A stretch of DNA of 35,826 nt from a bacterium (GCA_021779255.1 JAJYBC010000004.1:1-35826), one strand, 5' to 3'; shown: positions 1-9,472, counted from the stretch's first letter. Made by a program: numbers and translations. Notes: generated by a model from the sequence alone, not told the origin.

Positions 1-1286
1 AAAGAATAGCTATTGAGGTGGAAGAGTGCCGTCAAATTGGTATTGAAGTTTTACCACCTTCAGTCAATAAAAGTTTCGGTAATTTTACGGTGGTTGATGA
101 AGGACAAAAAACGCTGATTCGTTTTGGGCTTAGAGCCATTAAAAATGTAGGGGAAAATATTGTGGAAGAGATTGTTAAAGAGCGAAAAAGGGGAGGAGAA
201 TATAAAAACGTCAGTGAATTTCTTAAACGAATTAATCATAAAGATTTAAATAAAAAATCCCTAGAAAGCTTAATCAAGGCAGGCGCGTTAAAAGATTTTG
301 GTGAAAGAGGACTGCTGATGGCTAATTTAGAGAAATTTTTACAATACCATAAGCAACAAGCTCAAAAAGGAAATGCCGTCCAAGGTTTGTTCGGAGAAGA
401 AGTCGACGGTATTACCCTACTTGAAGCGGAAAAAATACCGGTTGATCAAAAATTAATTTGGGAAAAAGAACTGCTAGGATTATTTATCTCAGGGCACCCT
501 CTGGATGACTTTAAAGACAAATTGGACGAGTTTACAGTCTCTGTCTCAAAATTAACTTTAAAAGACGACCGCAGATCAGTGAGGGTGGCAGGAGTAATTG
601 GAAAAGTAAAAAAGATTCAAACTCGAGCAGGTGATTCAATGGTTTTTGCCGAGATCGAAGATTTTAAAGGAAAAGCGGAGCTTATTATTTTTCCGAGAGT
701 TTTTCAAGAGAATCAAGAATATTGGATTGCGGGATTAAAAATTGTGGCAGAAGGAAAAATTTCCACTAAAGATGAAAGTGTGAAAATTCTAGTTGATAAA
801 GTCTACGAAATAAAAGATTTTATGAAAATGCTAACTGAGAATAAAGTTGATAAAGAATACGAAAGAAAAGTGGAAAAAGGAGAATTTTGGAAAGAAAAGA
901 GGAATTTTTATGCTAACAGAAATAAAGGGCAGCAAGGTTTTTCAGAAAAAAAAACGGAGTTAACGCAAATAGACCCGAGAGAATTGGTCTTGCTTAAAAA
1001 ACAAATTGCCAAAAACGAAAATAAGCAAAAAGAAATTATAACCAAAGGTAAAATTTTTCTTTTTTTGGACAAAACGATTAATTTTGAAATTATAGTCCCT
1101 CGAATTAATATAACTTTGTCTAATTCGGTCAGAGGAGAAATACCGGTAATTTTGAAAATAAAAAATGATGAAAAAAATGCTGAGAAAGAGCTTAGGACAG
1201 CCTTTTCTGTAAAATTTACTAACAAATTAAGACAAGAACTTTTCGATATTTTAAGTGAAGAAAGAGTAAAATGGGAGAAAGAATAA
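1..1286 (+). CDS. dnaE: DNA polymerase III alpha subunit, C-terminal part (truncated by window start)
   Basis: Typical PolIIIalpha C-terminal region: 'GIEVLPPSVNKSFGNFTV', 'IRFGLRAIKNVGENIVEEIV', 'EKELLGLFISGHPLDDF', then OB-fold; reading frame open at window start. Confidence 0.93.
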   Translation, partial: RIAIEVEECRQIGIEVLPPSVNKSFGNFTVVDEGQKTLIRFGLRAIKNVGENIVEEIVKERKRGGEYKNVSEFLKRINHKDLNKKSLESLIKAGALKDFGERGLLMANLEKFLQYHKQQAQKGNAVQGLFGEEVDGITLLEAEKIPVDQKLIWEKELLGLFISGHPLDDFKDKLDEFTVSVSKLTLKDDRRSVRVAGVIGKVKKIQTRAGDSMVFAEIEDFKGKAELIIFPRVFQENQEYWIAGLKIVAEGKISTKDESVKILVDKVYEIKDFMKMLTENKVDKEYERKVEKGEFWKEKRNFYANRNKGQQGFSEKKTELTQIDPRELVLLKKQIAKNENKQKEIITKGKIFLFLDKTINFEIIVPRINITLSNSVRGEIPVILKIKNDEKNAEKELRTAFSVKFTNKLRQELFDILSEERVKWEKE

Positions 1287-1312
1287 CCTAAAATTACTTA
1301 TAAAATTATCTC

Positions 1313-1609
1313 ATGTACTATCGCGCTAGGCGTATTTCTAAATTAGGTCTTAACCTTGGTCAACAAATGAAAAAAAAGTTTCTTTGGCGAGCGATTAAAG
1401 CTGGTCAAGCTTCTTCTCTTTATCAAAAATTAAGTCAAGAAATTAAGGAGTTAGGAGGAGCGGAAATGATTTCTTATGCTGATAATATTCTTAAAATTCG
1501 TGTTTCTTCCGGTTTGCGAAGGCAAGAAATTAATTTAAGAAAAGAAAAGATTATTTTAGAATTAAATAAGGCTGGGATGGAAACGAAAGAAATAAAGATA
1601 GTAATGTAA
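1313..1609 (+). CDS. DUF721/DciA-like small protein
   Basis: 98 aa, fold and position resemble DUF721 proteins ('ILKIRVSSGLRRQEINLRKEKIILELN'); weak family signal. Confidence 0.5.
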   Translation: MYYRARRISKLGLNLGQQMKKKFLWRAIKAGQASSLYQKLSQEIKELGGAEMISYADNILKIRVSSGLRRQEINLRKEKIILELNKAGMETKEIKIVM

Positions 1610-1649
1610 ATAAATTTTCAAAGACCGATAAATAATTAATTGTATTTTT

Positions 1650-2741
1650 ATGCTGTATTTTTTAAGCTTGATTCTCGGTCTGATTATAGGGAGTTTTTTA
1701 AATGTGCTTATTTATAGAACGGAGAAAAATCTTAGTTTGGGCGGTCGATCTTTTTGTCCTAGATGTAAAAAACAACTTTTTTGGTACGATAACATACCAC
1801 TTTTTAGCTATCTTTGGCTTGGGGGCAGATGTCGGTTTTGTCATAAAAAAATCAGTGTCTGGTATCCGATAATAGAGATGACTACAGGCTTAATATTCCT
1901 AGAAAGTTTTTTCTTTTTGTTTAATAATTGGTGGAATAATTGGCTGGATCATTATTTTTCTTTAGTAGGGGGGACTATTTTATTGGAAAAAATAGGTTGG
2001 GGGATCTCATTATCTGATTTAGACAGTGGACTAAAATTGATGGAAATTATTTTTATTTTTTTAATTTTAGCTATTCTTTTCTCCATCTTCGTTTATGATT
2101 TAAAATATATGATGATTCCTGATTATTTCAGTTGGTCGGGTATTGCAATAGTTTTTGTCTATAATTTGATAGCCGATATTCTACTTCTAGTATCAGTTTT
2201 TACCCAAAAAAATCAGCTTTTAATTCTTAAAATTAAAGATTTAGCTGACAAACAAGGACAATTGACTGTTGGTAAGGGTGAATCTTTCCTTTCGAGTTTT
2301 GGCTTGGCTGAAGAAACTTTTTATGCCAAAATGCTATATTTGAAATCGCTTTTTAGTCAATCTCAAATTTCTGCAATAGTTGGTGGTGGTTATGATAATT
2401 TAATTTTTGCTCCAGAAAGGCACCCTTATTTTTCTCTTTTTTGGCAGACCAGAATGGGATCCGGCTTTTTGGCGGGTTTGGTTTTCGCTGGTTTTTTCTT
2501 TTTTCTCGTTTGGGTGAGTAAGGAAACTTGGATGGGAAAAGGAGACATAAAATTAGCTTTTTTGCTAGGTTTTTTATTGGGTTTTATTAAATCAATTTTA
2601 GCTTTTATGTTAGCCTTTGAATTGGGAGCAATAGTAGGTATTGGTCTGATGGTTTTTGGTCGGGCCAAAATGAAAACAGCCCTTCCTTTGGGGCCGTTTC
2701 TGATTCTGGGAGCGGTAGTTACGTTGTTTCTAACGGGATGA
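1650..2741 (+). CDS. pilD: Prepilin peptidase (A24 family) with an inserted segment
   Basis: 'GLIIGSFLNVLIYR', CPRCKKQ and CRFCHKK zinc pairs, 'GKGDIKLAFLLGFLLG' aspartate motif; ~80-residue insertion between TM segments. Confidence 0.9.
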   Translation: MLYFLSLILGLIIGSFLNVLIYRTEKNLSLGGRSFCPRCKKQLFWYDNIPLFSYLWLGGRCRFCHKKISVWYPIIEMTTGLIFLESFFFLFNNWWNNWLDHYFSLVGGTILLEKIGWGISLSDLDSGLKLMEIIFIFLILAILFSIFVYDLKYMMIPDYFSWSGIAIVFVYNLIADILLLVSVFTQKNQLLILKIKDLADKQGQLTVGKGESFLSSFGLAEETFYAKMLYLKSLFSQSQISAIVGGGYDNLIFAPERHPYFSLFWQTRMGSGFLAGLVFAGFFFFLVWVSKETWMGKGDIKLAFLLGFLLGFIKSILAFMLAFELGAIVGIGLMVFGRAKMKTALPLGPFLILGAVVTLFLTG

Positions 2742-2749
2742 TATGTTAC

Positions 2750-2832
2750 GCAAAAAGCTTCCATAATATTTTTTGAGTGAAGAAGTCACCCTGCTAGGGG
2801 CACACTCAAAAAATATTATGGAAGCTTTTTGC
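2750..2832. repeat. Long perfect hairpin (30-bp arms, 23-nt loop); likely bidirectional terminator between convergent genes
   Basis: gcaaaaagcttccataatattttttgagtg / cactcaaaaaatattatggaagctttttgc; loop aagaagtcaccctgctaggggca. Confidence 0.9.
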
Positions 2833-2889
2833 TTTCGAGAAGGTATCTAGGAATAAAAAAAGGAGGAGGTATAAAGACTGACCTTGCGG

Positions 2890-3411
2890 TTATTCTTCGG
2901 TAGCTGTTTTCTCTGTACAGCTGTTATTTTCCTCAGCATTCTCTTCTATTGGTGGATTATCGGCTGAATATTTAATGGGGTCAACGCATTCTTCACCATT
3001 GGTAGCAGTCTCCGGGCTACAATAAATGTATTCACATTCAGCTTCACCTTCCTCACAAGAAAGTTTGGCCGGACATTCGTCTTTTTGCGCGTTGCAAAAA
3101 GGAATGTTTTTGGCGTTTTTATGAATTAACTTATAATAACTGGTTTGTTCTGCCGGATCTTTAGAGCAAGTGGTATCTTGTTCTGGATCACAAGTGTAAA
3201 TAAAACAAGCCTCCGTGTAGGGATCACAATCTTGCTCGGCGGAAATAATATAATCTTTGTTGATGATGATCCGCCAAAAAGTTAAAGAAACGGAACCGAT
3301 GAGAAGTAAAGAAAAAATAATTAAAAACAACTTACTTGCTAGCGGAGAGTGATTAAGCTTATTAATTTTTTGCCGATAAGTTTCTTTAAATGGGATTTTA
3401 TTATTGATCAT
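2890..3411 (-). CDS. Single-TM Cys-rich extracellular hypothetical protein
   Basis: N-terminal TM 'LFLIIFSLLLIGSVSLTFW' followed by an acidic, Cys-rich tail. Confidence 0.65.
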   Translation of the reverse strand: MINNKIPFKETYRQKINKLNHSPLASKLFLIIFSLLLIGSVSLTFWRIIINKDYIISAEQDCDPYTEACFIYTCDPEQDTTCSKDPAEQTSYYKLIHKNAKNIPFCNAQKDECPAKLSCEEGEAECEYIYCSPETATNGEECVDPIKYSADNPPIEENAEENNSCTEKTATEE

Positions 3412-3459
3412 TTTTGTTTTTTGAAAAATTACAAAAAGCGACTGACTTGGTTAAAAAAA

Positions 3460-4461
3460 CTAGGATAAACCGATTTTTTTCTTTACATCAGATAATGTTT
3501 TAAGGGCTATCTTTTCTACTTTTTTAGTGCCTCGATTTAAAATTTCTTGTAATAATTTCTCGTCTTTAACAATTTTTTGATATTGTTCTTGAATAGGCGA
3601 TAATTCAGCTATAATAGCCTCTGAGACTTCATTTTTTAAAAAACCGTAACCTTTGTCAGTGAGTAATTTTTCTATTACAGATTGACTTTTGCCGGAAAAA
3701 ATTTGATAGAGAGTTAACAAATTTTTTATACCGAGTGAAGCTTTTTTGAAAAGCAACTCGTTTTTATTGTCAGTTACGGCTCGCGCTATTTTTCGACGAA
3801 TAATTTCCGGCCTGTCGGAAAGAAAAATAGCGTGGTCGGCTTTTTGAGAAGCGATACTTTTGCTCATTTTTTGAGTTGGATCGTCTAAGCCCATAATGCG
3901 AGCACCTTCTTGGCGGATAAGGGAACGGGGGAGTCTGAAAGTTTGACCAAAGATAGAATTAAATCTTTTGGCAATATCCCGAGCAATTTCCACGTGTTGT
4001 TTTTGATCGTCGCCAACTGGGACTAAATCAGTCTGATAGAGTAAAATATCGGCTGCCATTAGAACAGGGTAATTGAGTAATCCGGCGCCAACGCTTTGCC
4101 GATTTTTGGCTTTGCTTTTGTATTGAGTCATCTTTTCCAACCAACTAACAGGAGTAATGCAATTAAGAATCCAAGCTAATTCGGTGTGAGCGGGGACTGT
4201 CGATTGAACAAAAATAGCTGATTTTTTTGGGTCAAGGCCACAAGCCAAATAAAGCGCCACGGTCTGTTTTATCTGCTTTTTGAAATCGACCGGCTTGATG
4301 GCTTCTGGGATAGTAATAGCGTGTAGATCAACGACGCAAAAAATATTGTCGTATAAATCTTGATTTTTGGCCCAAACCTTAAGAGCGCCAATATAATTGC
4401 CGATATGTAGATCGCCAGTAGGTTGAATGCCAGAAAAAACTCGTAATTTTGGTTTAGTCAT
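3460..4461 (-). CDS. trpS: Tryptophanyl-tRNA synthetase
   Basis: 'FSGIQPTGDLHIGNYIGAL' HIGH region; 'KMSKS' motif; 333 aa. Confidence 0.96.
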   Translation of the reverse strand: MTKPKLRVFSGIQPTGDLHIGNYIGALKVWAKNQDLYDNIFCVVDLHAITIPEAIKPVDFKKQIKQTVALYLACGLDPKKSAIFVQSTVPAHTELAWILNCITPVSWLEKMTQYKSKAKNRQSVGAGLLNYPVLMAADILLYQTDLVPVGDDQKQHVEIARDIAKRFNSIFGQTFRLPRSLIRQEGARIMGLDDPTQKMSKSIASQKADHAIFLSDRPEIIRRKIARAVTDNKNELLFKKASLGIKNLLTLYQIFSGKSQSVIEKLLTDKGYGFLKNEVSEAIIAELSPIQEQYQKIVKDEKLLQEILNRGTKKVEKIALKTLSDVKKKIGLS

Positions 4462-4568
4462 AGCAATAAATGATTATGCGACATTGTCTTTTTTGAGATA
4501 ATATTATTATAATATAGCAAAATAAAAAATCCAAGAGAGATTAAGGACATGATAAAGACTGGTCAAAC

Positions 4569-4594
4569 AAAAAAGCCTCTCTTTGAGAGGCTTA
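4569..4594 (-). terminator. Intrinsic terminator
   Basis: aaaagcctctctttgagaggctt; minus-sense hairpin followed by T-run. Confidence 0.8.
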
Positions 4595-4629
4595 AAATAC
4601 TTAAACAATATAAAAGGAGTGATATTTTG

Positions 4630-5232
4630 CTACCTGTCAACTAATTTAATGCTGAGATTTCGGCCATTGCGGTAATTATTTTGAGCGATGCCAAAATTGG
4701 CTATTCTTTCTTCTCCCCAGTAAAAACCGCCACTTCTAGTTGAAATTATCTTCAAATAAAAATCTTTGGAGACAAAAAGATGTCCACCTATGATACCCAA
4801 GTTTTTGCCACAACCGGGAGCCCATTCCCAGTTGAAAAGAGCGTTACTTTCAGAGAAATCGGTCTCCAAAGGGGAAAATAAAAGAATTCGAACGGCGTAA
4901 TGTGTGTAGTTGTGAATATTGATAGTAAATAACTCTTCGCAACCACCGCCATGCCGATTACAACCTTTGTAAGCTCGATTGCGAGCCTTATCGAAGGAAC
5001 TGTTTGACCCCCATCCAGTAGCTCCCGTAAGGATATTTCCAAAGACTACTCCGTAATGATAACACATCTCAGACCGGTCATTTTCAATAAATTTAGCGAT
5101 ATACTCCAATTTTCCTCTAATTCTATCGCGATTTTCTTGATCATTTTCGGCAATAGCATTTTCTAGCCATAGTCCACCGAAAATTATCACGAGCAGTAAA
5201 ATTGCCGATAAAAATGTCGCTTTTTTCTTCAT
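4630..5232 (-). CDS. Secreted hypothetical protein with DUF4189-like flavour
   Basis: Signal peptide/TM 'FLSAILLLVIIFGGLWL'; 'GWGSNSSFDKARNRAYKGCNRHGGGC'. Confidence 0.5.
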   Translation of the reverse strand: MKKKATFLSAILLLVIIFGGLWLENAIAENDQENRDRIRGKLEYIAKFIENDRSEMCYHYGVVFGNILTGATGWGSNSSFDKARNRAYKGCNRHGGGCEELFTINIHNYTHYAVRILLFSPLETDFSESNALFNWEWAPGCGKNLGIIGGHLFVSKDFYLKIISTRSGGFYWGEERIANFGIAQNNYRNGRNLSIKLVDR

Positions 5233-5317
5233 TTAACCTTACCTCCCTGGATTGTTAAGTAGCCTGTGGTGCTGTTTTTATCACATTTATATTTTGGTAG
5301 CAAATAAAAATTTAATA

Positions 5318-5380
5318 TAAAACAAAAAATCCGCTTTTACACGGATTTTTTGACAGAACTCAACTTAGTACAAGACTCTG
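5318..5380 (-). repeat. Repeat A copy 1: terminator-bearing interspersed repeat
   Basis: taaaacaaaaaatccgcttttacacggattttttgacagaactcaacttagtacaagactctg; intrinsic-terminator hairpin when read minus. Confidence 0.9.
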
Positions 5381-5419
5381 GATTATCACCCACTAGCAAC
5401 ATATATTTTTTTGAGAATT

Positions 5420-5451
5420 TGTCAATAGCGAAATATTAAAGAATCCTCAAC
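5420..5451 (-). promoter_or_regulatory. Repeat P copy 1: promoter-like element with TTGACA -35
   Basis: Minus sense GTTGAGGATTCTTTAATATTTCGCTATTGACA; homologous to five other P copies. Confidence 0.65.
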
Positions 5452-5477
5452 ATTTTGAAAAAACCAAAAAAACTTTC

Positions 5478-5564
5478 AGAAACCGGCTAAAACGCTTGAC
5501 AAAAGCGTTCTTTTCTAGATAATAAAGGGTTGCGATCAAGGAGGGAAATCGCAACCAAAAGCGA
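5478..5564 (+). promoter_or_regulatory. Repeat C copy 1: promoter, operator-like palindrome and hairpin leader
   Basis: AACGCT-TGACAAA-AGCGTT overlaps the -35 TTGACA; GATAAT -10; GGTTGCGAT..ATCGCAACC hairpin with AAGGAGGG in its loop; 85/87 match to 7386-7472. Confidence 0.8.
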
Positions 5565-5587
5565 AGAAACTTAACAGGGAGAAGTAG

Positions 5588-6922
5588 ATGAATATTATAA
5601 TCAGAAAAGCGAAAAGAAGTGATTTTGAATGGGTAGAGCAACTTATGCAAGATGCTCTTGAGGCGTATTATGGTGGCGATCATCGAGCACACGCAAAGCG
5701 TATCTTCGATGCACATATTGCGGGTGGGATCGATCGTCTAGGTTTTTTTTCTTCGGAACAACAAATGTTTATTGCCGAAGTAGATAATGAATATGCAGGA
5801 TTAATTCATTTAGTTGGTAAACGTCAATCAACATATAAAATTAGTCCACTTATTGTGATTCCAAAATTCCAAGGCAAGTTTGGTCTGGGGAGTAGGCTAC
5901 TTGAGTATGCTATAACTTATGCAAAAGAGCGCTTGGCGCGTCAAATCTATTGTACGGTAGCAGAACAGAATGTTGTAGCTTTTCAATTTTTCCTTCGCAA
6001 GGGATTTGTTAGAGCTGGAAAATCGGACAGTCATTATAAAGATGGAGTAACAGAAATAATGCTTTACAAGCCTATATACAAAGCAAAAGACATTGTGTCC
6101 TTAGACCGATTTCATATTTCTGTGTTGCCATTTGATGAAAAAAACATAGAGATAAAAAAACAGGTCGGTGAGATCTTGCTCGAAAAGTTACAAGGCTCAT
6201 TCGATGGTATCGATAAAAGCTGGGTAGAGGCTTTATTTGAGGGTTATAGACGAAGAAAGACTTTCGATATTAACACCAAATACAAGCTTATTTTTCTCGC
6301 TACTGATAATAGTGGAAAGGTCATTGGCGTGGCAGGTGCAACGCCGAAAAAAGGAAACCCGATCAAAATAATGCCCTTTATAGCAACTAATGAGATTGCA
6401 TTTGAAGCGTTATTGATTGATATTCCGCACCAATTAGTATCGTATGGCCACAAACTTTATATTCACATAAGTCCAACTGCCAATGAAGTTATCTCTCTCC
6501 AACGATTAGGGTGGAAGTTGGATGCAGCTTTGCCATCTGCCTATCATAGTGGTATTATAACTCAACAATGGAGCCTAGATATAGGAGAAAAAACCATGAG
6601 AACTATGAGAATCAAAAGAAGGTTTTATGATTTGATTCAAGAAGGCAAGAAGACACTAGAAGTCCGAGTTGGTTATGATACAATTAATCGTATTCAGATC
6701 GGTGAATATATTCGTCTAGTGACTCATACGGGAAGTTTTGAAATAAAAGTTAATGATATTAGAAAATATCAAACTTTCGAAGAAATGCTCAAAGTGGAAC
6801 ACTGGAAACAAATTGTACCCGATGCAAGATCACTGAAAGAAGTATTCTCTTTATTCAAACAGATTTATCCTTCACATAAAGAGAAACTTGGTGTAGTCGT
6901 GCTTGATTTTGCTCAATCGTAG
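5588..6922 (+). CDS. GNAT acetyltransferase with C-terminal ASCH domain
   Basis: N-term GNAT 'SPLIVIPKFQGKFGLGSRLLEYAITYAKE'; C-term ASCH-like 'RFYDLIQEGKKTLEVRVGYDTINRIQIGEYIRLV'. Confidence 0.8.
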   Translation: MNIIIRKAKRSDFEWVEQLMQDALEAYYGGDHRAHAKRIFDAHIAGGIDRLGFFSSEQQMFIAEVDNEYAGLIHLVGKRQSTYKISPLIVIPKFQGKFGLGSRLLEYAITYAKERLARQIYCTVAEQNVVAFQFFLRKGFVRAGKSDSHYKDGVTEIMLYKPIYKAKDIVSLDRFHISVLPFDEKNIEIKKQVGEILLEKLQGSFDGIDKSWVEALFEGYRRRKTFDINTKYKLIFLATDNSGKVIGVAGATPKKGNPIKIMPFIATNEIAFEALLIDIPHQLVSYGHKLYIHISPTANEVISLQRLGWKLDAALPSAYHSGIITQQWSLDIGEKTMRTMRIKRRFYDLIQEGKKTLEVRVGYDTINRIQIGEYIRLVTHTGSFEIKVNDIRKYQTFEEMLKVEHWKQIVPDARSLKEVFSLFKQIYPSHKEKLGVVVLDFAQS

Positions 6923-6949
6923 GAATAATTCAAAAAAAGATTTAGCTAG

Positions 6950-6976
6950 AGCCCATTTGAAAAATCAAATAGGGCT
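6950..6976. terminator. Intrinsic terminator between convergent genes
   Basis: agcccatttgaaaaatcaaatagggct followed by T-run. Confidence 0.8.
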
Positions 6977-6979
6977 TTT

Positions 6980-7321
6980 TTATTTTATTAAATCCAGTTT
7001 AATGCCAATTACTCCATAATTTTTTTGGGCATCTTTTGAATAGAATGTTTCAATTTCTTCTATCAATTCTTTTTTTGATTTAGCACCAAAAAGGTCTGGC
7101 GAAAAGTCAGAAAATAAATCTTTAAAAGAGGAATATCTGTACAAGGCTCTTATTCTAGTTGTAGTCTTTTTGCTCGAGTCTTCGATACAAGTAAACTCAA
7201 TTTGATCTCCAACACTAAGTTTCTGTCGTTTTTCATCATATAATCTTGCTTCAATAGTTTTTTCCCCACTGGCAATCTTTTTGAAGGGACTGGTGGCTAA
7301 TCTCATCTTATAAAAAGACAT
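6980..7321 (-). CDS. ASCH domain protein
   Basis: 'PFKKIASGEKTIEARLYDEKRQKLSVGDQIEFT'. Confidence 0.8.
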   Translation of the reverse strand: MSFYKMRLATSPFKKIASGEKTIEARLYDEKRQKLSVGDQIEFTCIEDSSKKTTTRIRALYRYSSFKDLFSDFSPDLFGAKSKKELIEEIETFYSKDAQKNYGVIGIKLDLIK

Positions 7322-7385
7322 AATGTTTGTTTTGAGAAAATAAGTTTATGTGATTATATTAAAGACAAAATTTTAAAAAAGTGCA

Positions 7386-7472
7386 AGAAACCGGCCAAAA
7401 CGCTTGACAAAAGCGTTCTTTTTTAGATAATAAAGGGTTGCGATCAAGGAGGGAAATCGCAACCAAAAGCGA
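7386..7472 (+). promoter_or_regulatory. Repeat C copy 2: promoter, operator-like palindrome and hairpin leader
   Basis: Same architecture as 5478-5564 with 2 substitutions. Confidence 0.8.
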
Positions 7473-7527
7473 TCTTTGAAATTTTTGTGCCATATTTTTG
7501 TGCTATCAAAAAAGGAGGGCGTTTAAG

Positions 7528-8106
7528 ATGAGCGGTCAGTTTCTCAGTTGTCTCAAAGAAGCGCCTCAAAGATTGGTGGCGCAAGCGGTTAATTTGTCGA
7601 ATTGGATTTATCAATTCAGAACAAGAATCACAAAGGTGCTGGTTTTTTTCGCCATTTATTCTTTGTATTCTTGGGTGATTAACAATCCGGTTTGGCTCTA
7701 TGTAGTCAATCATTTTGGCTACGTGGAAGGAAATTTAATCATGATGGCCACAGCTTTCCCGCATAATTTCTTTTTGTTGTACGTGTATAACAAGTATCAG
7801 AAAGATTTGTTGGAAGCGAAAGCTATCGATAAAGCAAAATCAAGATTGGCTAACTGGGTGGGAAAATACAGTAAATTTTCCCATGGTTTGTCGAGTTTAG
7901 CCGAAAAAGATGTTTTTGTTTTTCTTTTTTTCTCAATAGCCGAAGACTCATTTATCACAACCATTATGTTGCGAAAGGGAAGTTTTGAGCCTTTTGAGAA
8001 AAGGGATTACCAAATATTTTTGGCCAGCACAGCCTTTAGTTGCTTATACTGGGCTGGACGTAACTTGGTGTTACTGATTGCGCTTAAATATCTGTTTAAT
8101 TTTTAG
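7528..8106 (+). CDS. Hypothetical membrane protein
   Basis: ATG at 7528 after aaaggaggg Shine-Dalgarno; several hydrophobic segments. Confidence 0.6.
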   Translation: MSGQFLSCLKEAPQRLVAQAVNLSNWIYQFRTRITKVLVFFAIYSLYSWVINNPVWLYVVNHFGYVEGNLIMMATAFPHNFFLLYVYNKYQKDLLEAKAIDKAKSRLANWVGKYSKFSHGLSSLAEKDVFVFLFFSIAEDSFITTIMLRKGSFEPFEKRDYQIFLASTAFSCLYWAGRNLVLLIALKYLFNF

Positions 8107-8130
8107 GGCGGTTATCAAACGATAATCGCC
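8107..8130. terminator. Intrinsic terminator
   Basis: ggcggttatcaaacgataatcgcc followed by T-rich tract. Confidence 0.75.
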
Positions 8131-8131
8131 T

Positions 8132-8866
8132 TTATTTTTTGCCGAACAAAAAGGCGCATTTTTCGCCGTAACTGGGAATATACACGTCAGATCGTATAAT
8201 TTCTCGAAACTTTTTTTCCAAGATTTTACGAATAATACTGACCATATCAATGTAATAGCCATTGGTAGTTGAGGCACCGGCTTGAATGCCGATCCAGCCG
8301 TCTTCCTTTAAAACTTTATAGGAGTAGAAGATAATTTTTTGAAAGAATCTTTCGAATTCTTTTTTATTACGACGTCCAATGGGCACGTCAGTTAAATCGC
8401 AAACAATACCATCGAATTTGTGTTTGATTTCTTTGGAGTGAGCTTTTAAATAAAAATAAGCGTCGCCAATATATAAGTTGACATTGGGCTTGTCGAAAAC
8501 TTTTTGAGCCAGTGTTTTTTTGCAGGAATTGACTACTTCTACATCCAAGTCAATAACGATAACTTTGGCTTTGGGACTTTGGTGGTTAATTTCCTCGGCC
8601 ACATAGCCGTCGCCTCCACCCAAAATTAGAATATTTTTATCTTTTTTGTTTAGCAGGCGAAGTATTTCCCGATCGTACAGCTGATGGTCTTTTTCGGAGG
8701 TTTGAATAATCTCGTCGATGATCAGACACTTACCAAATTTTTCCGTTTCGATGATCTGGATTTCTTGAAAATCCGATTTTTTCTTTTCTAATTTTTGCTT
8801 GATTTTTATTTTTTTTAGCGCACCAGTGCTGTAAATTGGCAGATAAAAATATTTGTCCGAGATCAT
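8132..8866 (-). CDS. Spermidine synthase-like (SpeE family) methyltransferase-fold protein
   Basis: 'ILILGGGDGYVAEEINHQSPKAKVIVIDLDVEVV', 'DGIVCDLTDVP'. Confidence 0.85.
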   Translation of the reverse strand: MISDKYFYLPIYSTGALKKIKIKQKLEKKKSDFQEIQIIETEKFGKCLIIDEIIQTSEKDHQLYDREILRLLNKKDKNILILGGGDGYVAEEINHQSPKAKVIVIDLDVEVVNSCKKTLAQKVFDKPNVNLYIGDAYFYLKAHSKEIKHKFDGIVCDLTDVPIGRRNKKEFERFFQKIIFYSYKVLKEDGWIGIQAGASTTNGYYIDMVSIIRKILEKKFREIIRSDVYIPSYGEKCAFLFGKK

Positions 8867-8980
8867 AAAAGATAAAACAAAAAAATAAATGGCCACTTAT
8901 GTGACGGTAATTTATTTTAGTACAAAAGAAAAAAACACGCCATGAGGTAGCTGGCAGAAAATTTGAGCGTACTTAACTTA

Positions 8981-9043
8981 TAAAACAAAAAATCCGTTTT
9001 TACGCGGATTCTTTGACAGAACTCAACTTAGTACAAGATTCTG
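8981..9043 (-). repeat. Repeat A copy 2
   Basis: taaaacaaaaaatccgtttttacgcggattctttgacagaactcaacttagtacaagattctg. Confidence 0.9.
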
Positions 9044-9061
9044 AGTTGTACTCTCGAGCTT

Positions 9062-9376
9062 TTAAATGTCAGCGGTGGACTTCTTCGCTTTACTTTTGAG
9101 TAGTTCACTGAAAGCATTGTCAATGTCAATATCGTAATGCGACGCAAGCCCCATAACATTGATAATAAGTTGGGATATCTCCCTGGCAAGAAGCTTTTTA
9201 TCGGCTTTACGCTCCCAATTTATTTTGTTTCCAATTTGCTCAAAAAGAGCAACTTCTGTTACTACTTCACCCAGCTCTTCTGTGATGGCAGCAAGAATCT
9301 CTAAGGGTTTTTGATTTTTAATGCCCATTTTTTTACCTCTAATTAGTGCTTTCGATTGTGCCAATTTTATTTCCAT
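9062..9376 (-). CDS. MazG-like nucleotide pyrophosphohydrolase
   Basis: 'EILAAITEELGEVVTEVALFEQIG...EISQLIINVMGLASHYDIDIDNAF'. Confidence 0.75.
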   Translation of the reverse strand: MEIKLAQSKALIRGKKMGIKNQKPLEILAAITEELGEVVTEVALFEQIGNKINWERKADKKLLAREISQLIINVMGLASHYDIDIDNAFSELLKSKAKKSTADI

Positions 9377-9472
9377 ATTTAGACTTTAATAAGTTAATTA
9401 CACTATATTATAGTATAAACAATCGATTCTGACGAGTCTTTATTTGTATTTTTTGATTTTTAAAAAATAAAA

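Noticed and set aside
2426-2764. Minus-strand 112-aa Lys/Pro-rich ORF
   Set aside because: Antisense to the conserved prepilin peptidase.
2750-2832. Known self-cleaving ribozyme (hammerhead or twister)
   Set aside because: I could not match the loop to the conserved cores of these classes on either strand.
5447-5716. Minus-strand 89-aa ORF
   Set aside because: Antisense to repeat C and the GNAT-ASCH start; no family signal.
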